Shown here one piece after another: positions 61,176 to 64,000 of a stretch of 64,000 bases of DNA (positions are counted from its first letter, which is position 1; each line of letters opens with the position of its first letter). Origin of the DNA: Paenibacillus sophorae (GTDB taxonomy: Bacteria; Bacillota; Bacilli; Paenibacillales; Paenibacillaceae). A model generated the notes under the pieces. That model was given only the letters and a program-made list of their open reading frames with translations. It was not told the origin of the DNA and made no database searches. A program made the position numbers and the translations under genes. Where the stretch lies: contig NZ_CP076607.1 of the NCBI RefSeq assembly GCF_018966525.1, positions 620,001 through 684,000 of the forward strand. The letters run 5' to 3'.

Positions 61176-61227
61176 AGCAGCCTCCGGTTGCCGCCCAGCG
61201 GGCGAGCGACTTCGGGGCTGCTTTTTT
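61176..61227 (+). terminator. Intrinsic terminator after gyrB
   Basis: AGCAGCC and GGCTGCT outer arms with an inner pairing form a hairpin ending in TTTTTT. Confidence 0.85.
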
Positions 61228-61261
61228 AAGTATGGTGGATGATTATGAAGAGATCTAAGGA

Positions 61262-62125
61262 TTAATGGCTGCGTGCAAGGGGCTTTCGGCGTGAGGCTAT
61301 GCCCGGGCTTCCAAAGCCGGCACGGCCGTAGGCGGCGGCATAACGGCGGATTTTTCGATAAATGGCTTTATCTTCAAACATTTTAAACACCACGAGAGAG
61401 GGCAGTGTATTGACCTCAAGAATCCATAGATCGTGATGATCGTCCATGGCGACATCCAGACCGATTTCTTTCATCCCCGGAAAAGCCGTTTCCAACTGAC
61501 GTCCCGTATCTGCACCAAGATTTTTCAGATGGGTGATCATTGCTAAGAGTTCATTATGCTTCATATGTTCCGCCAGCAGCGGTTCGACTGATAAAACGCG
61601 GCCTCCGTTATGATAGTTGGTCACAATTTTTTGCGGAGCCGCCACTCTGCCTAAAAGTCCGGTCGTTTCCCAGCGTCCTTCGGGGCTTTTTTGGACAAGC
61701 ACACGCAGATCGAATGGAAGTTTCTTGTAGCACAGCAGGCCGATACCTTTTTGAATCAAATAGAAACGTTCCTGAGTTCGTTCGGCTATCGCTTGATGCA
61801 ATTCCTCAATTGAACGATACGCCTGTGCTTTTGTGCCATAACGGAGAATATACAGAATACTGGAATGGGAGCCTTCCTCTTCGTTTCCTCCGGACTTTTC
61901 CGTGCCGCTTGGGGTTAAGTTCAAGCTCCGCCGCTCAGCTCGCATAACCCCGCTTCCGTAGGTTCCACGGTCCGGTTTGATATAGACGGTTTCATACAGG
62001 CCAAGCATCTCGCTGAGCGCTGCAGGATCATATTTACGGGTATCGGGAATATAAGGCATCAAGGAGCGGTTTAGCAGTATGACTTCGGTCTTGGCCCATT
62101 TGCTGGGAACCCGTTGAATTCTCAT
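61262..62125 (-). CDS. YheC/YheD-like ATP-grasp protein
   Basis: The 287-residue protein shows ATP-grasp features: 'VYIKPDRGTYGSGVMR' for nucleotide binding, 'FDLRVLVQK', 'EIGLDVAMDDHHDLWILEVNTLPS' with the metal-binding Glu and Asn. YheC and YheD are forespore or coat-associated in Bacillus; substrates are unknown. ATG 62125 follows AAGGAGG by six bases. It lies on the reverse strand between gyrB and gyrA, opposite to replication-fork direction. Confidence 0.88.
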   Translation of the reverse strand: MRIQRVPSKWAKTEVILLNRSLMPYIPDTRKYDPAALSEMLGLYETVYIKPDRGTYGSGVMRAERRSLNLTPSGTEKSGGNEEEGSHSSILYILRYGTKAQAYRSIEELHQAIAERTQERFYLIQKGIGLLCYKKLPFDLRVLVQKSPEGRWETTGLLGRVAAPQKIVTNYHNGGRVLSVEPLLAEHMKHNELLAMITHLKNLGADTGRQLETAFPGMKEIGLDVAMDDHHDLWILEVNTLPSLVVFKMFEDKAIYRKIRRYAAAYGRAGFGSPGIASRRKPLARSH

Positions 62126-62341
62126 GTTATTCCTCCTTGTACACTGCTGAAATATAAGGACAAGTGTTCTAAACAATGGTATAATCGAAGGATATGGGAT
62201 GATATCTTGGGCGAGAGTTTGGGGCGGTTAGGCAGTGTTACTCCATACAGTCTATGAGCCGTGATCATATGCGGACAGGGCTAATACCCGGGCACCAGGA
62301 AAGAAAATCTCTTATATGAATAGTTGAGCTAGTACGTTTAA

Positions 62342-62370
62342 TTGTGCAGTTTTTGTGAAAGGAATATAAT
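62342..62370 (+). promoter_or_regulatory. gyrA promoter
   Basis: TTGTGC (62342-62347) and TATAAT (62365-62370) are 17 bp apart, about 42 bp upstream of the gyrA start. Confidence 0.7.
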
Positions 62371-62411
62371 ATAGGGTAGCGGTTTTTTAACTGAAGGAGG
62401 TCCAGCAACTC

Positions 62412-64000
62412 ATGGCTGAACAAAATAACCCGCAAATCAGGGACCGGGACATCGGTGTGGAAATGCGTGATTCTTTCATGGATTACGCAATGAGCATCAT
62501 TGTAAGCCGGGCTTTGCCGGACGTAAGGGACGGACTTAAGCCGGTGCACCGGCGCATTTTGTTTGCGATGTCGGAGCTCGGAATGTCACCGGATAAGCCA
62601 TATAAGAAATCGGCGAGAATCGTCGGTGAGGTAATCGGTAAATACCATCCGCACGGCGACTCGGCCGTTTATGAAACGATGGTCCGGATGGCCCAAGATT
62701 TCTCCATGCGCTACATGCTGGTCGACGGGCATGGCAATTTCGGCTCGATTGACGGCGATATGGCCGCGGCGATGCGGTATACCGAAGCCAGACTTTCCAA
62801 GATTGCCATGGAAATGCTGCGCGATCTGAACAAAGAAACGGTCGATTTTATACCTAACTATGACGGCGAAGAGCATGAACCCGCCGTTCTGCCTTCACGT
62901 TTCCCCAATCTGCTGGTTAACGGGGTATCCGGTATCGCCGTAGGGATGGCTACCAATATTCCGCCGCATAATTTGGGCGAAGTCATTGACGGTGTACAGG
63001 CTATGATCCGTAATCCCGAAATTACGCCGATGGAGCTCATGGAATATATCAAGGGGCCGGATTTTCCTACGGCCGGTTATATTTTGGGCCGCGAAGGCAT
63101 CCGCCAGGCGTATCGTACGGGACGCGGTTCGGTCACGATGCGCGCAAAGGCTTTGATTGAGGAAGAGAATAACGGCAAGGCGCGGATCGTTGTTAACGAG
63201 CTGCCTTATCAGGTTAACAAAGCGCGGTTAGTGGAGAAAATTGCCGAGCTGGTGCGTGAGAAACGGATTGAAGGCATCACCGATCTGCGGGATGAGTCGG
63301 ACCGCAACGGAATGCGCATCGTTATCGAAGTTAGGCGGGATGTTAACGCGAATGTAGTGCTTAATAATCTGTACAAGCACACTTCAATGCAGTCTTCATT
63401 CGGCATCAATATGCTGGCCATTGTCGGCAATGAGCCGAAGGTGCTGAATCTGCGCGACGTGCTGTACCACTATTTGCATCATCAGATCGAGGTTATCCGC
63501 CGCCGGACGGAATTTGAACTGAAGAAGGCGGAAGCCCGGGCGCATATTTTGGAAGGATTGCGCATCGCGCTGGATAACCTGGATGAAGTCATCGCGCTGA
63601 TCCGCGCTTCGCGTACGGTTGATATTGCGCGTGAAGGCTTGATTGAGACGTTTAGTCTCAGCGTGGAGCAGGCTCAGGCGATTCTGGACATGCGGATGCA
63701 GCGTCTGACCGGTCTGGAACGCGACAAGATCGAGAACGAGTACAACGAGCTGCTGGCCAAAATAGCTGAGTACAAGGCCATCCTGGCTGATGAATCGCTT
63801 GTGCTTGAAATTATCAGCAATGAATTGCAGGAGCTGCGGGATCGGTACGCCGACGAGCGGCGGACGGAGATTACCATCGGCGAAGAGAGCATTCTTGACG
63901 AGGATCTTATCCCACGCGAAGAGGTTGTCATTACAGTTTCGCATACCGGCTACATTAAGCGGCTTCCGGTAAGCACTTACCGCAGTCAAAAACGCGGCGG
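62412..64000 (+). CDS. gyrA: DNA gyrase subunit A (3' end beyond the window)
   Basis: The frame opens at ATG 62412, after AAGGAGGT, and stays open for 529 codons to the window edge. The catalytic tyrosine lies in AAAMRYTEARLS, and 'HPHGDSAVYETMVRMAQDF' is the quinolone-determining region with the wild-type Ser. GyrA cuts and rejoins DNA in the gyrase tetramer. The C-terminal pinwheel domain is just starting at the edge ('VITVSHTGYIKRLPVSTYR'). Confidence 0.99.
   Translation, partial: MAEQNNPQIRDRDIGVEMRDSFMDYAMSIIVSRALPDVRDGLKPVHRRILFAMSELGMSPDKPYKKSARIVGEVIGKYHPHGDSAVYETMVRMAQDFSMRYMLVDGHGNFGSIDGDMAAAMRYTEARLSKIAMEMLRDLNKETVDFIPNYDGEEHEPAVLPSRFPNLLVNGVSGIAVGMATNIPPHNLGEVIDGVQAMIRNPEITPMELMEYIKGPDFPTAGYILGREGIRQAYRTGRGSVTMRAKALIEEENNGKARIVVNELPYQVNKARLVEKIAELVREKRIEGITDLRDESDRNGMRIVIEVRRDVNANVVLNNLYKHTSMQSSFGINMLAIVGNEPKVLNLRDVLYHYLHHQIEVIRRRTEFELKKAEARAHILEGLRIALDNLDEVIALIRASRTVDIAREGLIETFSLSVEQAQAILDMRMQRLTGLERDKIENEYNELLAKIAEYKAILADESLVLEIISNELQELRDRYADERRTEITIGEESILDEDLIPREEVVITVSHTGYIKRLPVSTYRSQKRG

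Noticed and set aside
1..64000. CRISPR array, rRNA operon, transposase or prophage genes
   Set aside because: None of these was recognised anywhere in the window; the long inverted repeats found are isolated hairpins, not arrays.

Overview
The window is the replication-origin region of a low-to-mid GC Firmicute. The gene order rpmH-dnaA-dnaN-yaaA-recF-remB-gyrB-gyrA on one side and rnpA-yidC-jag-mnmE-mnmG-rsmG-noc-parA-parB on the other is the classic Bacillales origin. Several genus-level traits point to Paenibacillus or a close relative: a YheC/YheD-type ATP-grasp gene between gyrB and gyrA, a LysM-G5-M23 peptidase next to walRK, YdjO next to a cold-shock gene, and a sporulation gene (yyaC). 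No rRNA, CRISPR, transposase or prophage gene was seen. This identification is inferred from order and protein appearance, not from a database search.

Right part (54.1-64.0 kb, + strand): a DnaA-box cluster lies upstream of dnaA. A second element between dnaA and dnaN has a perfect DnaA box, a GC-rich stretch and CTA-type DnaA-trio repeats, so unwinding probably starts there. dnaN, yaaA, recF, remB and gyrB follow. A reverse-strand ATP-grasp gene comes next, then gyrA, which runs off the window.

Left part, origin-proximal (40-54 kb, almost all - strand, leading strand of that replichore): rpmH, rnpA, yidC, jag, mnmE, mnmG, rsmG, a perfect parS site, a 0.9-kb near-empty gap, noc, parA and parB (with a second parS inside), a cysteine-desulfurase-like enzyme, DUF4446, yyaC (+), DUF3343, an MscS channel and DUF951.

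Middle (31.5-40 kb): two nearly identical tRNA-Ser(CGA) genes in the same orientation bracket a response regulator, histidine kinase, ABC ATPase and ABC permease. Beyond them are a possible 23-residue peptide gene, yjzC, the rpsF-ssb-rpsR operon with a regulatory leader, and a MutS2-like gene without an Smr domain. The MutS2-like gene sits behind a ~430-nt structured leader that contains an intrinsic terminator.

Left (8-31.5 kb): an oligopeptide-type ABC importer without ATPase genes, an LCP wall-anchoring enzyme, a CBS protein, mazG-like, yybS, gdpP, rplI, dnaB, and purA behind PurR-like boxes. Next come a secreted unknown, the M23 peptidase, the walRKHIJ cell-wall stress operon, an HtrA protease and the cold-shock genes csp and ydjO.

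Far left (0-8 kb): the cydABDC operon for cytochrome bd oxidase, with twin Fnr/Rex-type operators at its promoter, then a CxxH/CxxC protein, a VOC protein, a PNPOx-fold protein and a truncated Crp/Fnr-family regulator.
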